Positions 44,860-54,429 of a stretch of 64,000 nt of DNA are shown here, piece by piece. Source of the DNA: Spirosoma luteum DSM 19990 (lineage in GTDB: Bacteria; Bacteroidota; Bacteroidia; Cytophagales; Spirosomataceae); the NCBI RefSeq assembly GCF_000374065.1, contig NZ_KB893245.1, positions 310,001 through 374,000 of the forward strand, given 5' to 3'. The notes under the pieces were generated by a model. The model searched no databases, was not told where the DNA came from, and saw only the letters and a list, made by a program, of their open reading frames with translations. Made by a program: the position numbers and the translations under genes. How positions within the stretch are numbered: position 1 is the first letter of the stretch; each line of letters begins with the position of its first letter.

Positions 44860-47800
44860 TTATTTCTTTTTCAGACTGGATAAATAGTCGACCAGATCGA
44901 CTATTTCCTGCGTACTCATGGATTCCTGCAAACCGGATGGCATCATGGAAGAATCGAGTTCCTTCATTGACACTACGTCGGCCATTTTGTAATTCTGCAC
45001 TACGCCACCGGGAAACTTCATTTGCAAATCCGTTTCCGTTTTGCTGGAAACGATGCCTGTCATAGAACTGCCGTCTTTAAACTTCACCTCCCAGCCTTCG
45101 TAGCCAAAGCTAATACCCGCATCGGGGTGTAGAATAGCCAGATACTGACCTTCTTTTGGCAACTTGGAGCCTATTTCTGATAGTTTAGGGCCAAAATCCA
45201 TACCCTCACCGTTTACCTGATGGCAGGTAGAGCAGTTATTTTTGAAAACACTCAGCCCTTTCGATGCATCGCCGGTCATAGCCAGCAACTCATTCATGCC
45301 GGGTAGTTTTTTGCCTTCTGCGCTTGGATTGCTATCCAGAAAAGCAGCCGCTTCCTTGCGGATATTTTTACGCCAGGCACCACTTACACCCTGAACAGCG
45401 GACACTTTGTAATCGCCCTTTATAGCACCAGATTTCAATAGCGCAATAACAAGGTCTTCGCCGTCACTACTCCCACCCAGTGAGCGGGTTGCCTCTTTCC
45501 GCAACAGAACAGGTCTATTTTCGTCCAAAGCGACCGTTTTTAGTATATTGATGGATTCCGTATTGCCCACCCGGCGCAGGGCCATCAGCATATTTTTTGC
45601 CGCATCCGCATCGCCCAAGTTTTCAGCTTTTCCATTGATAACGTCCCACACCATTGCCTCTCCTTTCTGCTTGAGTAACTGGCGGGCCGCGTCCCGGCCC
45701 ATGCCATCCATGGCTTTGGAAACGGCCAGTTTCAGTAGGTTTGCATTTTCTGAAGTTGGCTCAAAGCGCGTTACCAGTTCAACATATTCGGGCGTTCCGT
45801 AAACCTCTTTCATTAATTTGGTGAGAGCGGTAGCTGCTACTGGTGAATTCTTGACGAAGTCCGGGTCAAGGTGGCGTAACGCCAGTTTAGTTACGTCGGT
45901 CGAATTGCTGTTAGCCTGTAAAATACCGAGCAAGGCATTCGACTTTTCGGTGGCACCGGGATTGAAGTCAAATGCCCGGAAGTACCGCAACCGCTGGTTC
46001 AAATCGACCGAAGGGTCACCGGCCAGTTTTGCCAGCAAGGGGACCGATTCCTTCGTGCGGGCCCGCCACACAATGTCACGGCCACCGGCATTTGCCAAGG
46101 GGTCGTTATTCATTTGTTTCACCCAGGCGGTATAGTAGCTGTCCCAGTTACCCTCGGCTCCAATACCCAGTGCTTCCAGATACCAGCGGTCTTTTCCATC
46201 GTACTGACTGGCCAACTGTGCCCACAAAGCCGGAGCCTGGGGGGAATTATTCAGGTGCAGCGCAATGGCACACTCCCGGCGTACCTGCGGGCTTTGGTCA
46301 TTGACGAGTTGCTTCACGTACGGAATGATATCTGTTTTGAGTTGGCGGGCAGCCCGAAGCGCGGTGATTCTCAAGTCTGCATTGTCACTTTTTAGGGCTG
46401 TTTCAATGTGCTTTGACCCATTATCCAATTGACTTAGCAGCCATAAAGCGCGGGCCTGCATGCGCGCATTGTCGGATGATTTGTACAGTTTTGCCAGTGG
46501 TTTCTCCGCTTTTTTACCCAGGTCATGCAGCTTCTGCCAGCCCGCATACCGGATCGCCATATTGGGGCTTTGCAGTGCTTCAATAGCACCACTGGTGGTA
46601 GAAACATCTACTTTTGGCATGGTGTACGGCGAATTCGGTGGGGACACCCGATAAATACGCCCCCGATTCTGGTCACCGGCCTGGTGACCCCCTACGCCGG
46701 GGTCGTACCAGTCGGCAATAATCAGCGAACCATCGGGTGCCACGCAGACATCAGCCGGCCGGAACCATTGGTCACGGGCACCTTCCAGCACATTAACGAT
46801 GCTGGCCGTATAGCCCGCACCATCTTTCTGTACCGGGTATGACCGTACCACGTTCGGACCCGCGTCGCAGTGGATAATCTGATTCTGAAATACGTCCGGT
46901 AATAACTTGCCTTCGTACACAATGATGCCCGTTGGCGAACCGGCTCCGGTCTGAAGCAGGTTAGGTACCGCACCGGGGTCGTTCAGGTGCCAGTGCCGAC
47001 GGGGAATTTCGGGTTCTATGTTATCCCGGTTGGCCTGCCAGCCAGCGCCGGTCATCTCGTCCGTGTAGCCGTAGTTGCCATAGGGCATTACGTAGTTAAT
47101 CCGAACCCCCTTGTTACCATCGTCATCATTATCTGATTGCCAGAGCGTTCCGTAGGAGTCAACGGCTATTTCGTAATTATTGCGGAAGTTCTGCGCCAGC
47201 AATTCCACATTTTTCCCGCCCGGGTCGCAGCGGAATACCATTCCCTGCTTAAAATTCTGCTTGTTGATGGCTTTCCCGGTGGTGATGTCAATGACGGGTT
47301 GCCCATCTTTATCGAGGAGCTGCTTACCTTCATTACCAAAGTTGAAGTACCATTTTCCATCCGGCCCGAAAACGAAGGTGTGCATGCCGTGGTCGTGCTG
47401 CTCACCACCAATACCCGTGAAAAGCAGTTCTTTCTTGTCGGCTTTATCGTCGCCGTCTTCGTCGGTCAGTATCCACACATTTGGGCTGTCGGATACGATG
47501 ACTTTATTCCCCTGTACCCAGATACCCAGGGGTGATTCGATGCTGGGGTCTTGATAGAAAACTTTCGAAACGTCGGCTTTGCCATCTCCGTTTGTGTCTT
47601 CCAGAATCACAATCCGGTCGCCTTCCTTGTGCGTCGGGTTACCCGTAATGGCCGGGCGGTAGTTATAGGCTTCGCACACCCACACCCGCCCGCGGGCATC
47701 CACATCTATGTTGGTTGGGTTGGTCAGCATGGGCTCGGCCGCAAACAGCGTCGCTTCCAGGCCCGGGGCTACGTTCAGACTGCCAACTGCATATTTAGGG

Positions 47801-47982
47801 TCATGCTTGTCATCATCATTTAATTGAGCAAACAGACTGGTAAGATAAGCCGTTGATGCGCTATTCAGGTTACGGTTCTGATACGCGCTAATGAAAATAC
47901 TGCCTATGCACAGACCGGCTGCGGAAAGAGCGAGTGCACTCTTAAAAAAGGGAGTACGTCTATTTTTTGGGAAAGGAATCAT
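44860..47982 (-). CDS. Large exported propeller-HEAT-cytochrome c protein (PVC-type heme-binding)
   Basis: 1040 aa. A signal anchor lies near residues 13-33 (FKSALALSAAGLCIGSIFIS). A propeller similar to membrane-bound dehydrogenase domains spans about 65-450 (PTNIDVDARGRVWVCEAYNYRP, DHGMHTFVFGPDGKWYFNFG). Armadillo/HEAT-like helices span about 480-880. A monoheme domain contains NNCSTCHQVNGEGMDFGP (about residue 925), and a C-terminal tail includes a Met-rich stretch (SMKELDSSMMPSGLQES). It is probably a periplasmic electron acceptor or scaffold. It is transcribed ahead of the exported TIM-barrel gene and close to the GMC operon. Confidence 0.87.
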   Translation of the reverse strand: MIPFPKNRRTPFFKSALALSAAGLCIGSIFISAYQNRNLNSASTAYLTSLFAQLNDDDKHDPKYAVGSLNVAPGLEATLFAAEPMLTNPTNIDVDARGRVWVCEAYNYRPAITGNPTHKEGDRIVILEDTNGDGKADVSKVFYQDPSIESPLGIWVQGNKVIVSDSPNVWILTDEDGDDKADKKELLFTGIGGEQHDHGMHTFVFGPDGKWYFNFGNEGKQLLDKDGQPVIDITTGKAINKQNFKQGMVFRCDPGGKNVELLAQNFRNNYEIAVDSYGTLWQSDNDDDGNKGVRINYVMPYGNYGYTDEMTGAGWQANRDNIEPEIPRRHWHLNDPGAVPNLLQTGAGSPTGIIVYEGKLLPDVFQNQIIHCDAGPNVVRSYPVQKDGAGYTASIVNVLEGARDQWFRPADVCVAPDGSLIIADWYDPGVGGHQAGDQNRGRIYRVSPPNSPYTMPKVDVSTTSGAIEALQSPNMAIRYAGWQKLHDLGKKAEKPLAKLYKSSDNARMQARALWLLSQLDNGSKHIETALKSDNADLRITALRAARQLKTDIIPYVKQLVNDQSPQVRRECAIALHLNNSPQAPALWAQLASQYDGKDRWYLEALGIGAEGNWDSYYTAWVKQMNNDPLANAGGRDIVWRARTKESVPLLAKLAGDPSVDLNQRLRYFRAFDFNPGATEKSNALLGILQANSNSTDVTKLALRHLDPDFVKNSPVAATALTKLMKEVYGTPEYVELVTRFEPTSENANLLKLAVSKAMDGMGRDAARQLLKQKGEAMVWDVINGKAENLGDADAAKNMLMALRRVGNTESINILKTVALDENRPVLLRKEATRSLGGSSDGEDLVIALLKSGAIKGDYKVSAVQGVSGAWRKNIRKEAAAFLDSNPSAEGKKLPGMNELLAMTGDASKGLSVFKNNCSTCHQVNGEGMDFGPKLSEIGSKLPKEGQYLAILHPDAGISFGYEGWEVKFKDGSSMTGIVSSKTETDLQMKFPGGVVQNYKMADVVSMKELDSSMMPSGLQESMSTQEIVDLVDYLSSLKKK

Positions 47983-48182
47983 TTTTTTTTATTCGGTTAC
48001 AAGCCGTATATATCAAAAATATTATCAAACAGTTGGCTCTTTTGTAAAGTTACCATATCATGTCTTTTTACCTGTCATAATTTGACTTTTTTTAATCAAA
48101 TTATTCCTGTTATAATTCAAGTATAGTACCTTTTATGTACAATTGTATCGCCACATTGGCATTCACCTAATCACTTTAACTC

Positions 48183-48419
48183 ATGGGTTTTTTGTATTCA
48201 ATTCTAATTGGCGGCATCGCAGGCTATCTCGCCAGTGTAATCATGGATAGCCACAATTCGGCTATCGTCAACATTTTGTTAGGTATCGTGGGCGGATTTG
48301 TCGGTGGTTTTATTGCCCGTAAACTGGGGAATGACCCTGATAACGATGGCCTGGTAATGAACCTGCTCATCGCCGTGGTTGGCGCCATTGTACTTATCTT
48401 CATAGGAAGATTGTTCTAA
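48183..48419 (+). CDS. GlsB/YeaQ/YmgE family small membrane protein
   Basis: 78 aa with three hydrophobic segments and many Gly: FLYSILIGGIAGYLASVI, IVNILLGIVGGFVGGFIA, LLIAVVGAIVLIFIG. This is the transglycosylase-associated / stress-response family of unknown mechanism; members are often induced by osmotic or envelope stress. It is a single gene in a 500-nt space between large minus-strand genes and ends at a hairpin shared with the GMC operon. Confidence 0.88.
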   Translation: MGFLYSILIGGIAGYLASVIMDSHNSAIVNILLGIVGGFVGGFIARKLGNDPDNDGLVMNLLIAVVGAIVLIFIGRLF

Positions 48420-48430
48420 ATTGACTGCAC

Positions 48431-48470
48431 AAAAAAGCCCGGTCGTGAAATTTCACAACCGGGCTTTTTT
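48431..48470. terminator. Bidirectional terminator
   Basis: A 20-bp stem with one mismatch (48431-48450 with 48451-48470), A6 at one end and T6 at the other. Shared by the small membrane gene and the GMC operon. Confidence 0.88.
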
Positions 48471-48479
48471 GTAACCTTT

Positions 48480-50192
48480 CTACAAATTTTTTCGCTTCAA
48501 CTCCTTCACGGCGAAATCAGCAGCACGAGCCGTCATGGCCATGTAAGTAAGCGATGGATTGACGCAGGCCGCCGATGTCATGCAGGCTCCATCCGTCACA
48601 AACACGTTTTTGGCTTCATGTACCTGGTTATGCGCGTTCAGCACCGACGTTTTGGGGTCGTGACCCATGCGGGCGGTACCCATCTCATGGATGGCCATGC
48701 CCATCGCGTATTGGTCGTTGTGTCCTTTTACATTTTTTAGTCCTGCCGATTCCAGCATTTCGATGGCATCGTTCATCATGTCGAGACGCATCTTCTTTTC
48801 ATTTTCGCGGATTTCGGCATCGAATACTACTACAGGCATGCCCCACTTATCTTTTTGATTTGGGTCCAGATACATCCGGTTTTCATGATACGGGAGCACT
48901 TCGCCGAATCCGCCCAAACCCATGGTCCAGGGGCCAGGTTTGGTGAGTTCTTCCTTGTACTCGGCCCCAAAGCTCATTTCGGCCACGTTACGCTGCCAGT
49001 TCTGCCGACTGCCACCCCCCTGGTAGCCAAAGCCACGCAGGTAGTCGCGCTTGTCGTTGCCAATGTTCCGGTAGCGGGGAACGTAAATACCGTTAGCCCG
49101 ACGACCGATGTAGTACTTGTCCAGGTCGCCTTCCCACTCGCCGGCGGCACCCGCGCGCAGGTGGTGGTCCATCAGGTTATGGCCCAATTGCCCCGAATCA
49201 TTACCAAACCCCGCCGGAAAGCGATTTGAGGTCGAGTTCAGCATAACGGCCGTTGTACCAACGGTGCTGGCGCACATGAAAATAACGCGGGCGTAATATT
49301 CCTTGCTTTCGAGCGTATTAGAATCGACAATTCGCACGCCCGTTGCCTGCTTCTTAGTCTCGTCGTACAAAATCTCCTTAACCACCGAGTCGGGCCGGAG
49401 GGTAAGCCGACCAGTTTTTGCCGCTGGGGGCAGCGTACACGACTGCGTACTGAAATAGGCACCGTACGGGCAGCCAAGGGCGCATTTATTTCGGTACTGG
49501 CAAGAGGCACGACCAACACCCATCTGCGCCTGGGCTGCTTTGGAGAGGTTTGCCGTGCGCCCAATGGTCATGTTTCTACCCGGAAAATTCGTCTCAATGC
49601 GCTTGCGAACCTCTTTTTCCACGCAAAACATCTCCATAGGGGGCAGAAACTCACTGTCGGGCAGTTGGGGCAGGTTCAGCTTTTCACCCGAAACACCGGC
49701 AAACTTCTCCACGTGCGAGTACCAGGGCGCCATGTCTTTGTAGCGAATCGGCCAGTCAATCGCAATGCCTTCCTTGGCATTGGCTTCAAAGTCGATGTCG
49801 CTGAACCGATACGACTGCCGCCCCCAGGTGATAGACTTTCCCCCAACTATGTTGGGTCGATACCAGGAAAATGGCTTGTCTTCCCGATAGAAAGCATCCT
49901 TATCCGCCATCCAGTACGATTCGTTGGTTTCGTTGACGGGTGTGTTCCGGTTTTTTTGCGGAAAAGCGTCCCGCTGCGCCATCGTTGACCGACCTGCGTA
50001 CTTTAACTCCCAGGGGTCTTTGGTGGCCTGTTCGTAACCGGTTACGTGTTCGAGAGCGTGGCCGCGTTCCAGCATCAGTACGCGGAGCCCTTTCTCCGTC
50101 AGCTCTTTGGCGGCCCAACCACCCGATACGCCTGAACCAACCACGATAGCATCGAAGGTCTGGTCTTTTATGGAGTCGATAGTGAGGTTCAT
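48480..50192 (-). CDS. GMC family FAD oxidoreductase with Cys cluster motif (paralogue A)
   Basis: 570 aa. FAD-binding motif VVGSGVSGGWAAKE near 18-31, and GGKSITWGRQSYR near 117. The C-terminal catalytic His/Asn pair is in IHEMGTARMG and CVNPSLTYMAMTA. C231, C237 and C241 (C-x5-C-x3-C) match the spacing that binds a 3Fe-4S cluster in bacterial FAD-dependent glucose dehydrogenases. There is no signal peptide; export probably relies on the Tat signal of the small subunit encoded two genes upstream. Likely role: periplasmic sugar or glycoside dehydrogenase, possibly at C3. It is closely related to the gene at 50211, 18 nt upstream. Confidence 0.88.
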   Translation of the reverse strand: MNLTIDSIKDQTFDAIVVGSGVSGGWAAKELTEKGLRVLMLERGHALEHVTGYEQATKDPWELKYAGRSTMAQRDAFPQKNRNTPVNETNESYWMADKDAFYREDKPFSWYRPNIVGGKSITWGRQSYRFSDIDFEANAKEGIAIDWPIRYKDMAPWYSHVEKFAGVSGEKLNLPQLPDSEFLPPMEMFCVEKEVRKRIETNFPGRNMTIGRTANLSKAAQAQMGVGRASCQYRNKCALGCPYGAYFSTQSCTLPPAAKTGRLTLRPDSVVKEILYDETKKQATGVRIVDSNTLESKEYYARVIFMCASTVGTTAVMLNSTSNRFPAGFGNDSGQLGHNLMDHHLRAGAAGEWEGDLDKYYIGRRANGIYVPRYRNIGNDKRDYLRGFGYQGGGSRQNWQRNVAEMSFGAEYKEELTKPGPWTMGLGGFGEVLPYHENRMYLDPNQKDKWGMPVVVFDAEIRENEKKMRLDMMNDAIEMLESAGLKNVKGHNDQYAMGMAIHEMGTARMGHDPKTSVLNAHNQVHEAKNVFVTDGACMTSAACVNPSLTYMAMTARAADFAVKELKRKNL

Positions 50193-50210
50193 GGCTGTAT
50201 CGTTGGTTGT

Positions 50211-51923
50211 TTACAAGTTTTTCCGCTTCATCTCTTTCACGGCAAAATCAGCGGCCCGGGCCGTCATGGCCATGTAGGTAAGTGACGGGTTAACGCAGGA
50301 AGCTGAAGTCATAAAAGCGCCATCCGTAACGAAAACATTCTTAACGGCGTGAAGCTGGTTATTTGAGTTGACAACCGACGTTTTAGGGTCACGACCCATA
50401 CGGGCGGTTCCCATCTCGTGAATGGCCATGCCGAGGTAAGAACCCCGGTCGTAGGCGCGTACGTTCTTTACGCCTGCCGACTCCAGCATTTCTTTCGCAT
50501 CGTTCATCATATCGACGCGCATTTTCTTTTCATTTTCCTTCAGTTCGGCGTTGAATACCACGAGCGGCATACCCCACTTATCCTTCTCTTTCTTGTCGAG
50601 ATACATGTGGTTTTCGTGGTAGGGCAACGTTTCGCCGAAGCCGCCCAAGCCCATTGACCAGGGGCCGGGCTTGGTCAGTTCTTCCTTGTAGTCGGCCCCA
50701 AAACTCATTTCGGCCACGTTGCGCTGCCAGTTCTGCCGACTGCCCCCGCCCTGGTAGCCAAAGCCGCGCAGGTAGTCGCGCTTGTCAGTACCGATGTTGC
50801 GGTAGCGGGGCACGTAAATGCCGTTGGCCCGACGACCAATGTAATACTTGTCCAGGTCACCTTCCCATTCACCAGAGGCACCGATGCGGAAGTGGTGATC
50901 CATCAGGTTATGGCCCAACTCACCGGAATCGTTACCCAGTCCGTTAGGGAAGCGGTTAGAGGTTGAATTAAGCATAACCGCCGTTGAACCAAGGGTACTA
51001 CCGCACACAAAGATGATATTGGCAAAATACTCTCTGCCCTGGAGCGTAACTGCATCGACGACGTGCACACCAGTAGCCTTTTGCTTGGTTTCGTCGTATT
51101 TGATTTCTGTTACTACCGAGTCGGGTCGGAGGGTGAGTCGACCGGTTTTTGCCGCTGGCGGCAGCGTACACGACTGCGTACTGAAATAGGCGCCGTACGG
51201 GCAGCCCAGTGAACATTTATTTCGGTACTGGCATGGAGCGCGGCCAACGCCCAACTGGGCCTCACCCGCTTTGGACAGGTTGGCTACCCGCCCAATGGTC
51301 ATATTGCGGCCCGGAAAATTCTTCTCGATGCGTTTACGGACTTCTTTCTCCACACAGTACATCTCCATGGGGGGCAGAAACTCACTGTCGGGCAGTTGGG
51401 GCAGATTAAGCTTCTCGCCCGAAATACCGGCAAACTTCTCCACGTACGAATACCAGGGGGCTACGTCTTTGTAGCGAATCGGCCAGTCGACAGCGATGCC
51501 ATCTTTTTCATTGGCCCCGAAATCAATGTCGCTCAGACGATAGGATTGCCGCCCCCACATAATGGATTTTCCACCAACGATATTTGGCCGGTACCAGTCG
51601 AACCGTTTCTCTTCTTTATAAAGTGAATCGGTATCTTTCATCCAGTAATTTTGGGTCATTTCATTGTACGGGTAGTCGCGGGCCAGTTTTGGGTGCGACT
51701 TTTTCTGCTCTTCCGTCAACCGCCCGTTGTATTTGGTTTCCCACGGGTCTTTGGTCGCGTATTCGTAGTCCGTCACGTGTTCGAGCTGATGTCCCTTTTC
51801 GAGCATCAGTACCCGTAACCCTTTTTCGGTTAATTCTTTGGCAGCCCAGCCACCCGTTATCCCCGACCCGATGATGATGGCATCGTACGTCTGTTCTTTT
51901 ATAGCGTCTATATTGAGATTCAT
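50211..51923 (-). CDS. GMC family FAD oxidoreductase with Cys cluster motif (paralogue B)
   Basis: 570 aa, same length as paralogue A and identical to it at most positions by eye. It has IIGSGITGGWAAKE, GGKSIMWGRQSYR, the C-x5-C-x3-C in PCQYRNKCSLGC, and IHEMGTARMG plus CVNPSLTYMAMTA. Differences concentrate at residues about 60-110 and in the 280-340 region, where substrate or partner specificity may differ (inference). It is transcribed after the gluconate-dehydrogenase-subunit-3-like gene and before paralogue A. Confidence 0.88.
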   Translation of the reverse strand: MNLNIDAIKEQTYDAIIIGSGITGGWAAKELTEKGLRVLMLEKGHQLEHVTDYEYATKDPWETKYNGRLTEEQKKSHPKLARDYPYNEMTQNYWMKDTDSLYKEEKRFDWYRPNIVGGKSIMWGRQSYRLSDIDFGANEKDGIAVDWPIRYKDVAPWYSYVEKFAGISGEKLNLPQLPDSEFLPPMEMYCVEKEVRKRIEKNFPGRNMTIGRVANLSKAGEAQLGVGRAPCQYRNKCSLGCPYGAYFSTQSCTLPPAAKTGRLTLRPDSVVTEIKYDETKQKATGVHVVDAVTLQGREYFANIIFVCGSTLGSTAVMLNSTSNRFPNGLGNDSGELGHNLMDHHFRIGASGEWEGDLDKYYIGRRANGIYVPRYRNIGTDKRDYLRGFGYQGGGSRQNWQRNVAEMSFGADYKEELTKPGPWSMGLGGFGETLPYHENHMYLDKKEKDKWGMPLVVFNAELKENEKKMRVDMMNDAKEMLESAGVKNVRAYDRGSYLGMAIHEMGTARMGRDPKTSVVNSNNQLHAVKNVFVTDGAFMTSASCVNPSLTYMAMTARAADFAVKEMKRKNL

Positions 51924-52034
51924 AAATTTTGAATGAAGTGAAGAGGTAGAAGCGGGTACGGGGCCGCCCGGCTAATTTTTTGCCGCCGGATGGCTCCCCA
52001 CTCGCTCCTGACTCCTGCTATTAACACCTGCTAA

Positions 52035-52565
52035 TTATAACGCCCACGCCTTCTGGCCGGGTTTGATGGGCATGCAACCGTCAAACTGGCCCGGTACGGG
52101 GAGGTATTCGAGGGCTTTGGTGGCACCAATTTCGGATGTGAAGTAACCCGTGGTGGTTAGTTCTTTCATGCGGAGGAAGAAGGGTTTATCCGCCGTCATG
52201 GTTTGTTTGACCATTTCGTTCTTCTGGGCTGTATCCAGCGCCATAAAGTCTTTACCGAACTTGGTTTTGCTGTCGGCATCCAGTTTGGCCAGGCCGGCAT
52301 AGAATTTCTCCTGATCTTCTTTCGGATAACAGTCGCGCATGACCCGGACAATGAACTTCTCGGCACCGGCGGCTTTGGCGCCCGGTGTGCTGGTAGTTGG
52401 GATGATAACATCGGCAACTTCGGCCAGCAGGGCTTCCTGCCCGGCTGATACAGACACGCTTGGACCCGTGTTGGTAATGCGCCCCATGGCCCCGGCCAGG
52501 GTGGGTGCCGACAGAGCAACGCCCATCATGAGGGCTGCCTGCTGGATGGCTTCTCTGCGTTTCAT
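52035..52565 (-). CDS. Gluconate 2-dehydrogenase subunit 3 family protein (Tat-exported partner of GMC enzymes)
   Basis: 176 aa. A twin-arginine start MKRREAIQQAALMMGVALSAP is followed by the family domain: EALLAEVADVIIPTTSTPGA (about 43-62), FIVRVMRDCYP, MVKQTMTADKPFFLRMKELT, and a C-terminal GQFDGCMPIKPGQKAWAL. In gluconate, sorbitol and FAD-glucose dehydrogenases this small subunit chaperones and exports the GMC subunit. First gene of the operon with the two GMC genes, 111 nt before paralogue B. Confidence 0.9.
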   Translation of the reverse strand: MKRREAIQQAALMMGVALSAPTLAGAMGRITNTGPSVSVSAGQEALLAEVADVIIPTTSTPGAKAAGAEKFIVRVMRDCYPKEDQEKFYAGLAKLDADSKTKFGKDFMALDTAQKNEMVKQTMTADKPFFLRMKELTTTGYFTSEIGATKALEYLPVPGQFDGCMPIKPGQKAWAL

Positions 52566-52694
52566 AGGTATGTAAACTAGTGTTTAATAACAAAAAGGGT
52601 AATCGACTATAAATATCCTTATGAACGAAGAAATTATTGTTCCTGTATAGGCTGGAGAACACAGAAGCATCACCCGGGGATGGTCCATAGTAAA

Positions 52695-52738
52695 GCGACT
52701 GGATAGCCGGTTATTGAAGTAACCGGCTATCCAGTCGC
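52695..52738 (-). terminator. Hairpin downstream of the carboxylesterase gene
   Basis: A 19-bp perfect stem (52695-52713 with 52720-52738) with a 6-nt loop, followed on the minus strand by TTTA. It lies 32 nt past the carboxylesterase stop. Confidence 0.75.
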
Positions 52739-52770
52739 AGTTGCTTTTTAGGCCGTTTGTGTGTAACCGG

Positions 52771-54429
52771 TTACGCCAATGACTTCCGGGCACTCCGGTC
52801 CGGGTCGTTGGTCAATATAGAGGTATCATCCAGAATCATGGTTTCCCCGTTCTGGGTTGTATACGGTTTCCAGGCAGGCAGGCCGCCCCCGTTCGGGTTG
52901 CCGTTCTTAACAAAATTGAGGAACGAACCGGCCATTTTTTCCGATAAAGCCCTTGGGCGTTTGCCTCCGCCCGTATGCGTGAGCATCAGGTCGGTATTAT
53001 AGAACCAGAAACAAATATCATCGCAATGGAAAGCCCGCATCCGGCCGTCAAACAGCGGTGGCTGCCAGCCGAACCAAGCCACATAGACAGGAGCTTTTTG
53101 TTGTGATGCCTTTGCATCGGCGGTGGCAACAACATTCTTCCGGTTAGAAACAATCAGCGCCCACAGCTCAATAGGGCGGGCCTTTGGAAAGTTCCGGGCG
53201 TAGGCATCGACAATGTCGCTGGTCTTGTCGCCAAAGCGGGGCTTGATTTTTTCTTTCACGTCAGCCAGCGAAATACTTTCCAGACTGGCATCCGTCCGGT
53301 CGGGGTTTTGCTCGTGAAACGTAGAGCAGAGCATCAGCGGAACATCGGCCGAGAACTGATTGGGGTCCGCGAAGAAATTCCCTGCGTTCACATGGGTTCC
53401 GTCGGCTACGGGCGAAAAGCCACCCCGCTGAATACCCATCCGCTTGGCTTCGTCGCTCATTTTGTCGACGGCCCGATTGGCAATGTCGATGTACTCCCGC
53501 CACGGAATTTGCTGGAGCTTGTCAATTTCGCCGGACTTTAAACCAGCCTCTTCCATAATTTTTAGTCCCAACTTTTCGGCATACTCTTTATTGGTACCAG
53601 CCAGCGAACTGCCGCTGAGGGCAACCGCTTTGTGGAACAGCCCTTTAGCTGCGGGCATATTCATCAGGCTGGTCACTTTGGCCCCGCCCCCCGACTGACC
53701 AATGATGGTTACGTTACCCGGGTCGCCCCCAAAATTGGCGATGTTATTTTTGACCCATTCGAGGGCCGCTACCATATCCAGATTACCTACATTACCAGAT
53801 GCCTCCGGGCCACCAGCCGCTTTAAGATGACTATAGCCGAGCGAACCAAGCCGGTGGTTGAGCGAACAGAAAACGATGTTGCCCAGTCGGGAAAGATTTT
53901 CGCCATGGTACCCGTCCTGTTCAATACCATTCCCGGTGGTGAATCCACCCCCATGAAGCCAGACAACGACCGGCCTTTTCTGCGTATCCAGTGCGGGTGT
54001 CCATACGTTCAGTTTTAGACAGTCTTCCGAGACATCGTCATAATTCCAATGGTCAACAAACGAAGCGTACGGATTGGCATACCGCTTTTCCATGATCTGG
54101 GGAGCGGAGTTTCCCCACCAGAGCGCAGGACGAACATCAGTCCAGGCTGTGGGTTTTTGCGGGGGCATGAACCGATTTTTCCCCGATGTATCGGCTCCGT
54201 ATGGAATGCCTAGAAACTGGTGAATGCCCCGGAGAATAAACCCTCTGACCTTTCCGTATTCCGTTTTGGCCACCGCTATGGAATCACCCACAAACAGAAC
54301 CTGCTCGTCTCCAGCTGATTTTGCGACTTTGGGCAGGTTCGGACCCGCGGCCGTGGATGGATGGGCGATACCTAAAGTGGCCACGCCAACGCCCATTGAT
54401 TGTAAAAAATTTCGTCTTGACGGTTTCAT
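52771..54429 (-). CDS. Exported type-B carboxylesterase
   Basis: 552 aa alpha/beta hydrolase of the carboxylesterase/para-nitrobenzyl esterase type. Tat signal PSRRNFLQSMGVGVATLG; oxyanion-hole HGGGFTTGNG; nucleophile Ser in IGQSGGGAKV (about residue 243); the catalytic His is probably in AFHCDDICFWF. The entry sequence FLGIPYGADTSGKNRF is typical. It would cleave esters in the periplasm, for example acetyl or feruloyl groups on plant glycans or glycosides (inference from the neighbouring sugar genes). It has its own terminator. Confidence 0.88.
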   Translation of the reverse strand: MKPSRRNFLQSMGVGVATLGIAHPSTAAGPNLPKVAKSAGDEQVLFVGDSIAVAKTEYGKVRGFILRGIHQFLGIPYGADTSGKNRFMPPQKPTAWTDVRPALWWGNSAPQIMEKRYANPYASFVDHWNYDDVSEDCLKLNVWTPALDTQKRPVVVWLHGGGFTTGNGIEQDGYHGENLSRLGNIVFCSLNHRLGSLGYSHLKAAGGPEASGNVGNLDMVAALEWVKNNIANFGGDPGNVTIIGQSGGGAKVTSLMNMPAAKGLFHKAVALSGSSLAGTNKEYAEKLGLKIMEEAGLKSGEIDKLQQIPWREYIDIANRAVDKMSDEAKRMGIQRGGFSPVADGTHVNAGNFFADPNQFSADVPLMLCSTFHEQNPDRTDASLESISLADVKEKIKPRFGDKTSDIVDAYARNFPKARPIELWALIVSNRKNVVATADAKASQQKAPVYVAWFGWQPPLFDGRMRAFHCDDICFWFYNTDLMLTHTGGGKRPRALSEKMAGSFLNFVKNGNPNGGGLPAWKPYTTQNGETMILDDTSILTNDPDRSARKSLA

